In this document: piece after piece, positions 13,601-21,128 of the stretch
How positions within the stretch are numbered: the stretch's first letter is position 1
How the letters are laid out: every line of letters begins with the position of its first letter
Origin: Balanoglossus misakiensis
Taxonomy: Eukaryota; Hemichordata
Length of the DNA: 64,000 nt
Direction: 5' to 3'
NCBI GenBank assembly: GCA_040954595.2
Contig: CM082590.2
Location: forward strand, 8,804,001 to 8,868,000
Made by a program: the position numbers and the translations under genes
Notes under the pieces: generated by a model
Seen by the model: the letters and a program-made list of their open reading frames with translations, nothing else
The model's database searches: none
What the model was told of the DNA's origin: nothing

Positions 13601-16600
13601 CGCTCTATGCCACGTGGCAACAAATAAATAAGTAGCGTTGAAATCCGGCGCGTCAAAATATTCCTGGATCTGCCGGCTGACAAGATCCAGCATCTCCCGG
13701 CTCTTGTGTGTGGAAGATGGTGGTGGTGACACTATAGATGGTTTGGATGTGAAGCTCTGGTAGTACAGGGTCCCTGTGCCGTGTGTTGTGTCGATGTCTG
13801 ACCAGAAAGGGGCGAGGATGGCCTGGCCTGCAGGCTCTGGGAAGGGCTTCTGGGGTGCCGAGTGCTGATGTGGTTTCTCAAATGATATATATCCATTCAT
13901 ATTTACCTGAAAAGGAGAAGAAAATGCGAATTAATTTTTGATAAAGGGGATTTTCTAAAGCAATGTTTTTTCCAATAACAGGAGGTCCAGAATGTTCTCT
14001 ATCAAACAATACACACACATGCACACACATATACAAACAAACAAACAAACAAGAAAACAAACAAACCAAAACAAGCAAACAATACACACACATGCACACA
14101 CACTTACAAATAAACAAACAAGAAAACAAACAAACCAAAACAAGCAAACAATATACACACATGCACACACACTTACAAATAAACAAACAAGAAAACAAAC
14201 AAACCAAAACAAGCAAACAATACACACACACACACATTCACAACAAGGTTTCCATTGCTCTACTCAGCAAAAGAAAACCCTGCCCCTCCCAACAACTTTG
14301 GTTTCTACTTACATAAAATTGAGTGTAAAAATGTCCAAAAAAAGGAAATCCTTCCATATAAGTTATTGCTTGGGTAAACACATCATCGCCTGTCAGGGTT
14401 TCGGCATTTCCATTCATGTATGGATACAGCATAATTTCTGGAAGAGAAAATAGTTTGTACGGTAAATGATTTAAAATGTGATTCAAATGAATTGACATGT
14501 AAAATAAACGCAAGTTGGTTGATACACAATGCAGGCTTGCGACTCGGTGTATTATACAAATACGACAATGTATTGTACGATAGAATACCTGTACATGTGT
14601 ATCCATCCCCTCTGTAACCATGTCGGCATTGGCAACTGTAAGACCCGTCTGTATTGGTGCATTCTGCTTTGCTGTCGCACTCTGCAAATCCTGATTCGCA
14701 TTCATCGATATCTGAAACAGAAGTCATCGTCAATGAATTAGGACAAGGTGGCGAACTTTTTCGTGTGTGTGTGCCACAGTGTGCCTTCTAAGCCCATATG
14801 ACTCACCACTACTCAACAAACTCACAAGTGACTCAAGAAAATTATCCACAATACATGTAAAGGTATAGGGCCAACACAGAGGAATTTTTAGACATCCTCA
14901 AATTGACTCAAAGCTTTTAAAATTATATTTGTTAGAAGGCACACTACCAACATGTAGTGATTACCAGGGTACATGGCTGTCCAGATTATTCTTACCTTGT
15001 TCACAGTGCGTTCCATTCCATCCCATAGTGCACCTGCATTCATATCTGCTGAGTTTATTAAGGCATGTAGCACCGTTCATACAGGGATCTGAAGCACATT
15101 CATCAATTTCTAAACAAAAATAAAAAGTTAAGTTTTAAAATTAGAAATAAGAAGACATATTCTGAGGAAAGGAAATCAAAATCTCCACGAAGTTTCCTGT
15201 CAAATCACATTGTCACCACGACGACTTACCAGCACATATGACCCCATCGCCAGTATATCCCTCGTGGCATTGGCAAACGTAGCTACCATTCGTGTCAGTA
15301 CAGTTGGCATTGTCGCTGCAATCATGCAAATGAGACCAGCTACATTCATCAATATCTGTTGATGAAAGATGGTGGAAGTTAAAAAGAGTGCAATTAACAC
15401 AGTTGATCTTGATGGTGGATTTCTGTGACAAGAGTTTAACCTTTCATCCCCATTTCCTTTTGTTGAGGTCCAACTTTACCATACAAATGAACAGATTTGG
15501 ACCAAACCATGGTGGTTGAGGGAGTATTATCCTACCAAACGCACCACCACCCCGAGATACTAGTATGTTCTAATCACCGTCAAACCTCAGTTAGTGGTCA
15601 CCTCTATATACTGGCCACTTTGTTACAGTCCCTGTGCAATTTACATGTACATTGACTGACCTGTCTATCCTGTCTATAAAGGCCACGTTAAGGAAAGTCC
15701 CTTGACTGGCCACTATATACAGGTCCGACTGCATACTCACTGTATGTACAGTTAGTGCCATTCCATCCTGGTGCACACACGCAAATAAAGCCATCGACCT
15801 CGTCTACACAAGTACCACCATTGTCGCAGACAACCTCCATGCAGTCATCAATATCTGCGATTAAAAAAATAAACAGTTTAGATATAAAACTGTGATGTAT
15901 CATCAGTGAACCTGGTAAATCATCACACAATATCTAAAAGCAGTACAGTATAGTGAGCAACATGACACATTCTAAACATATGAAGAAATATACTACTGAT
16001 TACTGAATAGATTAAAGGGACAAAGTCTCTCTCTCGCTACCCTTTTTCCATTAACTATGTTTGATACAAGACACCATTTATGTTATTCTACATGTGGATA
16101 TATAGTGAATCAACGTACAACCACACACAACTTCCATCCCGTTTGTAAGATATGAGAGTACCCTCGCCAAAATGAATAAATGGTAATGTCTTGTATCAAA
16201 CATAATTAAAGGATAAAGGGCAGCAAGAGAGAGAGAGTCAAGAACAATAAACATATAATTGTCAATTGCCTACCAATACTGCAGTCCTCTCCTTCAAACC
16301 CATCCAGGCACTCGCATGTAAAATTTCCTTCATTTGGATGACAAGTTCCACCATTCTGACACACTGACACAGCACAAGGATCTGTGGAGACAAACAGGTA
16401 ATAGATTGTCAGAGAAAAATGCTTTTTCAGGCAATGTTATTTTGCTGATACATGTATATAAATATAAGTATAGACTGTCTTGGGCTGTGGTTCGTGTGTG
16501 TGTGTGTGCATGTGTGTTTGTGTCTGTCTGTCTGTCTGTCTGTCTGTATGCGTGTGTCAATTTACTGTCATATGTGCTAAATTATTCACTGCATTAATTC

Positions 16601-19600
16601 TGCAATCAGAGCATATCCTAGTGTTGAAAAGATGTTAGTTAGTGAATTAGTATATAAATGTCACTCAACATATAAACATACAAAATTAAAAACAAGCAGT
16701 GAGTTAATAGTGAATTGTAAAACAAATACAAAACCCTTATAACTGTGGTATAGAAGATGTTTGAATCAAAGTGGTTATGTACATGGTTTGCCAAACGATG
16801 AATATATCTAAGATGATTCCTGAATCATGAAGATATGACGGTGTTATGAGCAACTAAAACACAAGATGGTGAAAACATCGTGCAAACTGAAACTAAAACA
16901 CAGCCAGTGAGTAGGTCAACAACAACAAAAACAATCAATTATTTTGTTCTGTAAACATATGTTGTAAAAAAATTATTTTAGAATACACACCTGAAACATA
17001 GAAATTTAGTTTTAGCAGAATGGGGTTGCATTTGAAACATAAGCATAACTTGTAACATGGAAAATAAAGTTCCTCTTAGTGTGAAGATGAGCAAGTACAT
17101 GATTATAAACAGCACAACATCCAAGCATGTAACAAACTGATAGTTAATAACAAAGTATCACCATGCAAAACAATAGGGAGTAAAATTAATATTTTGTTGA
17201 ATTCAACTGTTGATTGACATACACACTGTGTAGAAAACAAAGATGTTAGAACTTCATGATGTTGAGTTTGTTAGACTACAAAAAGCATGAAGAGAAGTGA
17301 GGATAGGTTACTATGGTAGTGATTGCCATGACAATGATGATGTGTGAAGATGGGGTGATGTTTTTGTTGCATTCAATACAGACCGTAGCGCGTTGTCTGG
17401 ACCACTGTTTTTCCGCTGTTGTGAGCCCCTGTTGCTATGGTATCAGTTGACATGGTGACATGTGTGTCAGTGGCATCAACTGGTTTAGCTGATGTTGTAG
17501 AAATGGTTGTTATGGCAACTGGTGACTTTGTCGTATCAAGTGTTTTACTCAGCTGTGTGGCCTCGGAAAGAGAGTCGGCGTTTGTTTCTGTGGTTGCCAT
17601 GGCGTCATCTTCGTCAATCTCATTGTCCTCATCTTTCTCTTCGGAATCTGTCACTGTTTCTGATGTGGGGTCAATTCCTTCTGCTGTACTGGTGGCAGCA
17701 TCAGCATTCTCTGCGGTCATCTCAAACGTTGTTGCTTCCATCGTCATGGCAGCAGTCCCTGCTGGCCTGCTGGGTTGAGGAGTGGCACCCCCTGGTTCCG
17801 GACTCCCCTCTGTCACAGCTGCAAGTGAAGGAAGGCTATGAGGTCTGGTCGTTTGCAACCTACCAGGCAATGAGGTCGTCTCCACTACCTTACTGCTCTT
17901 GTATTCTGCAATATCAGATATTACAGTGGAGTGTGATTCATACGAAATTGTTGTGACTTCTTCTGAGTTACTCGAGACAGATTCACTTGCAGTTTGAGGT
18001 TGTGTTGTAAGTTGCATAGATACTGTGGTTTCAGTTTCAAGCAAACCATTAGTTGGCTGGTCGACAGAACTTGATGTTACAGTGCGATGGACCGTCCGTT
18101 CCGATGACAGCGTTGTTACAATCGCATTACTGTCCTCATGCTCCTGGCTTGCGAAGTGCGATTGTGATGTTCGTTGCATTGTCTGTGGTGGTGATGTCGG
18201 GTCTACTATATTGTTGTTTACGTTGATAGGTGAACTAGTTCGTGGCGTTGATTTGTCCAGCTGCGATGTTGCCTCATCACCAATCTGGTCTGCTGGAGAC
18301 ACTGGAGTCTGATATGTTAATTCTTGTGCCGGGGTGTCTGTGCTGAGGTGTGGCTGGGTATTAGCGCCCTCAGTGGCCATAGTGCGGGGGATTAGATTAC
18401 GTGCTGGTGTTGTCGCGGCAACCATGCTATTCTCTTCCCGGTCGGAGAAACCGGTGCGTTGTGCGGTGCGTTCGCCCTCCCGACCCTCTGGTGAAACTGC
18501 AGTGTGCGAATCGCGATGCAGTGATGGTGATGTTGTTCTCATTAGTCCGTCGTAACCATGCTGGGGCGAATCTCCTCGGTTATTCACGAGAATCGTGAGA
18601 ATCTCGGGCAACCGAAACTCGCTACGTGGGGTAGGGATAATACTACCACTAGACAAACTACTATGTGCATTTTGTGCGGATGATAATTTAACATCAGCTT
18701 CCTGAGTCGGTGTTATGGTTGCTGTAACTATACCTGGAAAGGGAGAATTTGGGAAAGACAGTTCTGTACTTGTGGCGTGTTGGCCACTGTTTCTTGTTCT
18801 GCTCTCAGCTCCTGTAGAGAGATGGAGAAAACACTGAAAAGTTAGATTTACTAAGTGCTGTATGAATCACATACACATGGTTCTATTATATCCCTTCCAC
18901 CCCCAGTTACCTCTTTACAGATCCAACCTTACCATAGAAAACAATGGGTTTGGACTGAACCATGGTGGTGAAAGGGTGGAGATATTACATTCACCCTTGT
19001 CAGAGTGTGAACCCTCCCCCCCCCCTAAATATTCTGGCAAAGGGGGACATATCCCCCCACCCCCTGTTGATGTCATCCTGGATGGAACAATGATATCGAT
19101 GGATCAGATTTTAATCAGATTATTTTCTCCAGACCCTGTTACCACACAGAAGACAATGCAATTCCACATTATAAGTACAATGTAAACATGTCCTTCAAAA
19201 CCAGGCTTTAACCAGCTTGCTATGTCTATGTAACTTTATCCAGATTCAATCACTGTTCATAAATAATTACCTTTCCAACAATGGTTTTTTTATTGAAACT
19301 TAATAGCCAGGAAATACCAATCTTTAATGAAACAATGTATGCATGATTACTTTCAATTGTTATTAAGCCAATAAACACTAATAACGACCCTTTCATTGTA
19401 TAGAACATGTTTTTTTTAATTGAATAACTCTTAAGTAGGTTGGTTTTATTCATGAAATGGTTTCACTTGAAAAATACAGACGAATGCAATGCATTCTGTT
19501 TTCCCGACCGTGTGTGGAGGAGACTGACTGATCTCATCACAAAAACGTCAACAGTTGACTACCCATTGTCAACAATACCTTTCGCAATTCTGCGTTGTGG

Positions 19601-20513
19601 GGAAACCACAGTGTTTCAATAAATTGTTGTCAGAATCCCACACGTTGTAATAAAGTCCCTACTTGTTATAAATGACTTCGACAATCCAACTGAACTGGTC
19701 ACACTTAACTTTATTTACCATAAATCTATTTTGTGTACATTGCATTGTAGTAGCCTATTGTCATGTCGGTAGTAATGTACACAAAACACTTAGAACGGAA
19801 GTCGATAAAGGGTTTACACTTCTAAACCGCATCGGTATTTTCTCAGAGGAAATCCCTTGCACGTTTGTTTACCTGCTGACATCTTTTAAGTCTAGTATTA
19901 CCCATTCTCACAAGCCTGTCAGATTTTCAATATAAAATTAAAAGCGTCTCCAAAATTTGCGTAGACGCGCGCTGAAATGTACATATCAGCGCGTTTCAAT
20001 ATCGCGTCGTTGAAACTGACATGACTGACCCAATTTGAACTTGAAATAAACAAACACCGGCTAAAATATTAACAGCTAGAGCCCCTCTTGTCTGTATGTA
20101 AGCCCCCACTCCTTGACATACGACAAAAGAAAGATTTCCAGGTGCAAGTTGCGGGTCGCAGACGCTCTAAGTATACTATAAACACATCTTTTTCACATGT
20201 TAATTTCTGTCGCGTGGCTAAGTTCCGCGCTAAACTCAAAACAGGGGTCAAGCACAACAATGTGTTTATGACCTAAGTGGGGATACCTGGAATCTTTAAC
20301 CGTGTCCGAACACATATCACGGATGTAGTAGTATGTGTACAATTACCCAAATAAATGAAAAATCACATAAAATGGAGAAAACTTACCTGGAAGTGATCGT
20401 GTTGAAATCTGGTCTTCCCCAACGCTGCTATCCCCTCGCCTGGAATTAGATGCGTCCACCGCCGTACCACACAAAACGGCAAAAATGACGCAGAAAAGCT
20501 GGAATTTCGGCAT
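2429..20513 (-). CDS. MUC4-like type-I membrane mucin (signal, Ser/Thr stalk, EGF, NIDO, AMOP, VWD, SEA, EGF, TM)
   Basis: Thirty-two coding exons on the minus strand, all with GT and AG intron ends: 20387-20513, 17384-18811, 16274-16381, 15741-15854, 15230-15355, 14996-15109, 14589-14711, 14313-14437, 13565-13906, 13366-13472, 12879-12985, 12154-12435, 11287-11439, 11075-11171, 10607-10886, 9781-9970, 9057-9320, 8539-8691, 7869-8060, 7310-7504, 6798-6920, 6332-6457, 5872-5981, 5703-5761, 5117-5292, 4787-4918, 4149-4280, 3894-3963, 3648-3703, 3349-3439, 2854-3043, 2429-2545. They sum to 6009 nt, exactly 2003 codons, and every junction keeps frame. The start ATG (20511-20513) opens a hydrophobic signal peptide ([21 protein letters not shown]). 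NIDO-AMOP-VWD-EGF is the core of vertebrate MUC4; the SEA module and amino-terminal EGFs are additions. Probably an epithelial surface or adhesion glycoprotein (inferred). Exact orthology is not claimed. Confidence 0.9.
2754..2846 (-). mobile_element. Family A MITE, degenerate copy abutting a splice donor
   Basis: Diverged copy of the piggyBac-like 90-bp family (reverse orientation: GGCCCAACCAAACCATAG core). Its terminal CACCCTTTTGC runs directly into the GTGAGT donor of mucin exon 2854-3043. Confidence 0.7.
3120..3247. repeat. (ATCC)n followed by (ATAC)n microsatellite
   Basis: About 15 CATC-type units then about ten CATA units in a mucin intron. The overlapping 'proteins' of Met-Tyr-Val-Cys and Trp-Met-Asp repeats are artefacts of this repeat. 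Confidence 0.95.
3755..3847 (-). mobile_element. Family A MITE, complete
   Basis: TTAACCCTTCCACC at the left end and GGTGAAAGGGTTAA at the right; TTAA on both sides and about 93 bp in all. Lies in the intron between mucin exons 3648-3703 and 3894-3963. Confidence 0.88.
3985..4068. repeat. (AATC)n microsatellite
   Basis: About 16 tandem AATC units preceded by AATG units. Confidence 0.95.
4395..4770. repeat. Compound microsatellite (CTGT)n, (ATCT)n, (CATT)n, (CGTT)n, (CATC)n
   Basis: Nearly pure tetranucleotide blocks over about 375 bp inside one mucin intron, ending about 16 bp from exon 4787-4918. The 180-190 codon ORFs across it are repeat artefacts. Confidence 0.95.
5002..5092 (+). mobile_element. 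Family A MITE
   Basis: Forward copy (CACCATGGTTTGGTCT...GTTGGACCTCT...GGTGAAAGGG), with TTAACCTTT left end; right TTAA degraded to TCAA. It ends 19 bp below the donor of the SEA exon 5117-5292. Confidence 0.85.
5117..5981 (-). other. SEA domain with GSVV autoproteolysis-type motif
   Basis: Three exons (5872-5981, 5703-5761, 5117-5292; residues about 1625-1740). [20 protein letters not shown] followed by VSHSELAF matches the SEA core, in which cleavage occurs between Gly and Ser of a GSVVV-like loop; here the loop reads GSVVS at 5274-5288. The intron at 5293-5702 interrupts the domain a few residues before the loop. Confidence 0.85.
5339..5583. mobile_element. TTAA-flanked fold-back MITE, family G, copy 1
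   Basis: Bounded by TTAAAGGGACAAA and its inverse TTTGTCCCTTTAA. The interior holds CTCTCTCTCGCTGCCC-like inverse and a TCACTATATATCCACATG block shared with copies at 16013 and 25774. TTAA ends suggest piggyBac-type mobilisation. Confidence 0.85.
6332..6920 (-). other. Two EGF modules before SEA
   Basis: Exons 6798-6920 and 6332-6457, both phase 1-1 (residues about 1542-1625). They start with [12 protein letters not shown] and [11 protein letters not shown] and have complete six-Cys EGF spacing; the second has the calcium-binding signature. Confidence 0.92.
6700..6780. repeat. Dispersed repeat family I, copy 1
   Basis: The block GACTCAAGAAAATTATCCAC followed by an ACATG and AGGGC(T/C) segment recurs at 14825-14895. 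No terminal repeats seen. Confidence 0.6.
7027..7201 (+). mobile_element. Family C MITE (CAGT..AAACCTGTCTA ends)
   Basis: Begins ACAGTCAAACCTGTCTAAACC and ends TTTAGACAGGTTTTACTGTA; TA at both borders. Lies in the mucin intron between exons 6798-6920 and 7310-7504. Confidence 0.87.
7310..8691 (-). other. Post-VWD region: beta-sandwich-like segment and Cys-rich EGF-like segment
   Basis: Three exons (8539-8691, 7869-8060, 7310-7504; residues about 1362-1542). The first two carry [25 protein letters not shown] and YFTASDGRG, phrases that resemble Ig-like or cadherin-like repeats in this protein family. They are followed by [35 protein letters not shown] and [15 protein letters not shown], an EGF-like cysteine-rich stretch. 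Fold assignment of the first part is uncertain. Confidence 0.75.
8905..9062. repeat. 91-bp duplication including a splice donor
   Basis: The block AAGAAATCACCTGATTGGCT, followed by CTACTA and, after a gap, ATTATACTGACC, is present at about 8915-8970 and again at 9006-9062. The second copy contains the real donor of exon 9057-9320 (minus-strand GTCAGT); the first holds a decoy GTCAGT. Confidence 0.8.
9390..9556 (+). mobile_element. Family C MITE
   Basis: TACAGTAAAACCTGTCTAAA start and GGTTTAGACAAGATTTTACTGTA-type end (TA borders). A family B copy follows directly, so one element probably inserted at the edge of the other. Confidence 0.87.
9557..9725 (+). mobile_element. Family B MITE
   Basis: Contains AGTGGCCAGTCAAGGGACTT, TAAATTGCACAGGGACTGTA and GGTTTGACTGTA. 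Its left end is diverged where it meets the preceding family C element. Confidence 0.86.
10022..10114 (+). mobile_element. Family A MITE, complete
   Basis: TTAACCCTTTCACCGCCATG to GGTGAAAGGGTTAA, TTAA on both sides, 93 bp; in the intron between exons 9781-9970 and 10607-10886. Confidence 0.9.
10166..10532. mobile_element. TTAA-flanked element with CG-rich inverted ends and an internal 132-bp duplication (family E)
   Basis: Left end TTAAAGTGAAGGCGTCGTCG and right end CGGCGCGACGACCGCTTCCC then TTTAA are inverted copies of one another over about 26 bp. Inside, a 132-bp block starting TAGACTGGGCATGACAGCAA occurs twice (10269 and 10401). No coding capacity. It shares TTAA borders with families A and G but not their ends. 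Confidence 0.82.
11287..12435 (-). other. AMOP domain of the mucin
   Basis: Two exons (12154-12435 and 11287-11439; residues about 940-1085). Cysteine-rich block with [37 protein letters not shown] and SDDCSRYRP, the pattern of the adhesion-associated AMOP family found in MUC4, isthmin and SUSD2. It sits between NIDO and VWD, the family's usual order. Confidence 0.92.
11503..11850. mobile_element. Long fold-back MITE, family F, copy 1
   Basis: About 348 bp. Left TACAACGCCTATCACTTAAG and right CTTAAATGAAATCCCTTGTA are inverted copies, and the similarity continues inward (ACACTGATAAGAAC...GTTCTTATCAGTGT; TGTATCAACATGTCCTG...). The whole element can fold into one imperfect hairpin. Second copy at 45805-46166. 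Confidence 0.88.
12465..12708. repeat. Two-copy 121-bp tandem duplication
   Basis: Copies begin TTAACCCTAACGCTGCCAAG at 12465 and 12586, nearly identical. Each has a GCCTAGAATCC...GGCACCC inverted core and a TTAACC edge. Within a mucin intron. Confidence 0.92.
13011..13100 (+). mobile_element. Family A MITE
   Basis: CCCCTTTCACCACAATGGTT to GGGGGTGAAAGG; flanking TTAA partly decayed. It begins 26 bp upstream of the acceptor-side edge of exon 12879-12985. Confidence 0.87.
14007..14236. repeat. 69-bp minisatellite, ~3.3 copies
   Basis: AACAATACACACACATGCAC recurs at about 14007, 14080, 14149 and 14218, each unit made of CA-rich and AAAC-rich halves. Overlapping ORFs of His-Thr and Cys-Val repeats come from this array and are not genes. 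Confidence 0.93.
14825..14896. repeat. Dispersed repeat family I, copy 2
   Basis: Same GACTCAAGAAAATTATCCAC block as at 6713, followed by similar ATACATG and TAGGGCC segments. Confidence 0.6.
15436..15525 (-). mobile_element. Family A MITE
   Basis: TTTAACCTTTCATCCCC left, ACCATGGTGGTTGAGGG right; diverged ends. Shares the intron 15356-15740 with a family B element. Confidence 0.83.
15577..15735 (-). mobile_element. Family B MITE abutting a splice donor
   Basis: GTCAAACCTCAGTTAGTGGT at the left; GGCCACTATATACAGGTCCG at the right. Read on the minus strand, donor GTGAGTATG is followed at once by CAGTCGGACCTG, the element's end. Confidence 0.87.
16013..16240. mobile_element. Family G fold-back MITE, copy 2
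   Basis: Begins TTAAAGGGACAAAGTCTCTC; contains TGTTATTCTACATGTGGATA and TTCCATCCCGTTTGTAAGAT, as at 5339 and 25774; ends in GGGCAGCAAGAGAGAGAGAG without an intact right TTAA. Confidence 0.82.
16495..16560. repeat. (GT)n/(CTGT)n microsatellite
   Basis: TGTGTG runs followed by eight CTGT-type units, in the intron between the stalk exon and the first EGF exon. The rest of that 1-kb intron (16382-17383) is unremarkable AT-rich DNA. Confidence 0.9.
17384..18811 (-). other. Mucin-like Ser/Thr/Pro-rich stalk, single 1428-nt exon
   Basis: Residues about 43-518 of the mucin. The composition is dominated by Thr, Ser, Pro, Ala and Glu, with many TT, SS and TTS runs suited to O-glycosylation, and one acidic patch ([13 protein letters not shown]). 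No cysteines and no obvious internal tandem repeat, unlike many mucin stalks. Exon 1 leaves one nucleotide and this exon leaves one, matching the phase-1 EGF exon that follows. Its 5' splice site, CTACG|GTCTGT, is weak, but it is the only one giving the correct phase (the junction codon becomes GAT, the Asp before the EGF Pro-Cys). Skipping this exon would preserve frame (1428 is divisible by 3), so a stalk-less isoform is possible. Confidence 0.8.
18890..18977 (-). mobile_element. Family A MITE
   Basis: CCCTTCCACCCCCAGTTACC to ACCATGGTGGTGAAAGGGTG; TTAA borders lost. Lies in the first mucin intron. The rest of that intron (18978-20386) shows nothing supportable. Confidence 0.85.
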
Positions 20514-21128
20514 CCTTACCGATTTTGGGAGGTAGCCACGGTATTGAAATATCCCTCCAGTCAACAATGGAAGACAGCTGGGGTACAGTCTAAGATATTA
20601 AGAGGGGAACGCCCAAATGTTTTCGCTCCCGTCTGTACATCATTGAAATCTCCCTTAGTAAATTTCACAGAATTGTCACTTTCACCAATAGAGGGCGTTT
20701 CCCAGATGCTATTTTTAAAACTTTCATTATTAATTTTCCGCATGATAAACTAGATTTAAATAGATTAAAACCAGCCCGGGCTCACACAAGAACTAAAGCT
20801 AAACAAAGCTGAGTATTTCTGTAATTGAATTTAAGGTTCATTTAATGTTTAAGTCGATTGAAACAACGCGTAGAATGTCATCAAAGGCGTCTTGCTATCC
20901 GTCCGACAGTCCTTGAGAAACGCACGATTCATTTACTCTGAACAGAACGAACTTTTGGCAACGTTATCTTAACATTCACGTTGTTCTAAAAGCAGATCCT
21001 AATGTAGACTTTAAGGAGTTGATAAAACACCTTGCAAAAATATTCTCTCTTAATCATGACGTCACCTGCTTGGGTTAACCAAGGACACGAAAAGGTCGCG
21101 ACCTTTTGTGAGGGCGTTGTGGTCCAAT
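20514..21128. promoter_or_regulatory. 615-bp head-to-head intergenic region, candidate bidirectional promoter
   Basis: It separates the start codons of the minus-strand mucin (20511-20513) and the plus-strand JmjC gene (21129). It contains CCAAT-type sequences (TCACCAATAG near 20685, GGTCCAATAT at 21121) and no MITE. Transcription starts cannot be placed from sequence. Confidence 0.5.

Larger units (their letters stand above)
12879..14437 (-). other. NIDO (nidogen-like) domain of the mucin
   Basis: Four exons (14313-14437, 13565-13906, 13366-13472, 12879-12985; residues about 713-940). Recognisable features are the LYPY opening, VNMNGYISF, then [21 protein letters not shown], and the later FQVAIATDG and YTLFNYD blocks. 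This is the extracellular NIDO family shared by nidogen, SNED1, alpha-tectorin and MUC4. It directly precedes AMOP, as in MUC4. Confidence 0.93.
14589..16381 (-). other. Five amino-terminal EGF-like modules of the mucin
   Basis: Five exons, each one EGF repeat with symmetrical phase 1-1 borders: 16274-16381, 15741-15854, 15230-15355, 14996-15109 and 14589-14711 (residues about 518-713). Six-cysteine spacing is visible in each. Modules two to five begin with DIDDC, DIDEC, EIDEC and DIDEC, the calcium-binding EGF signature; the first lacks it. One-exon-one-EGF with phase 1 borders is the classic exon-shuffling arrangement. Confidence 0.93.

Noticed and set aside
13878-14453. ORFs of 90-155 codons with Cys-Val-Cys or His-Thr-Asn-Lys repeats
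   Set aside because: Translation of the 69-bp CA/AAAC minisatellite, open in several frames on both strands.
17437-18598. Plus-strand ORFs of 65-149 codons
   Set aside because: Antisense shadows of the low-complexity mucin stalk exon, which has full splice and frame support on the minus strand.
21108-21128. Earlier start of the JmjC protein at 21108
   Set aside because: That codon is GTG; the first ATG at 21129 directly precedes the signal peptide.
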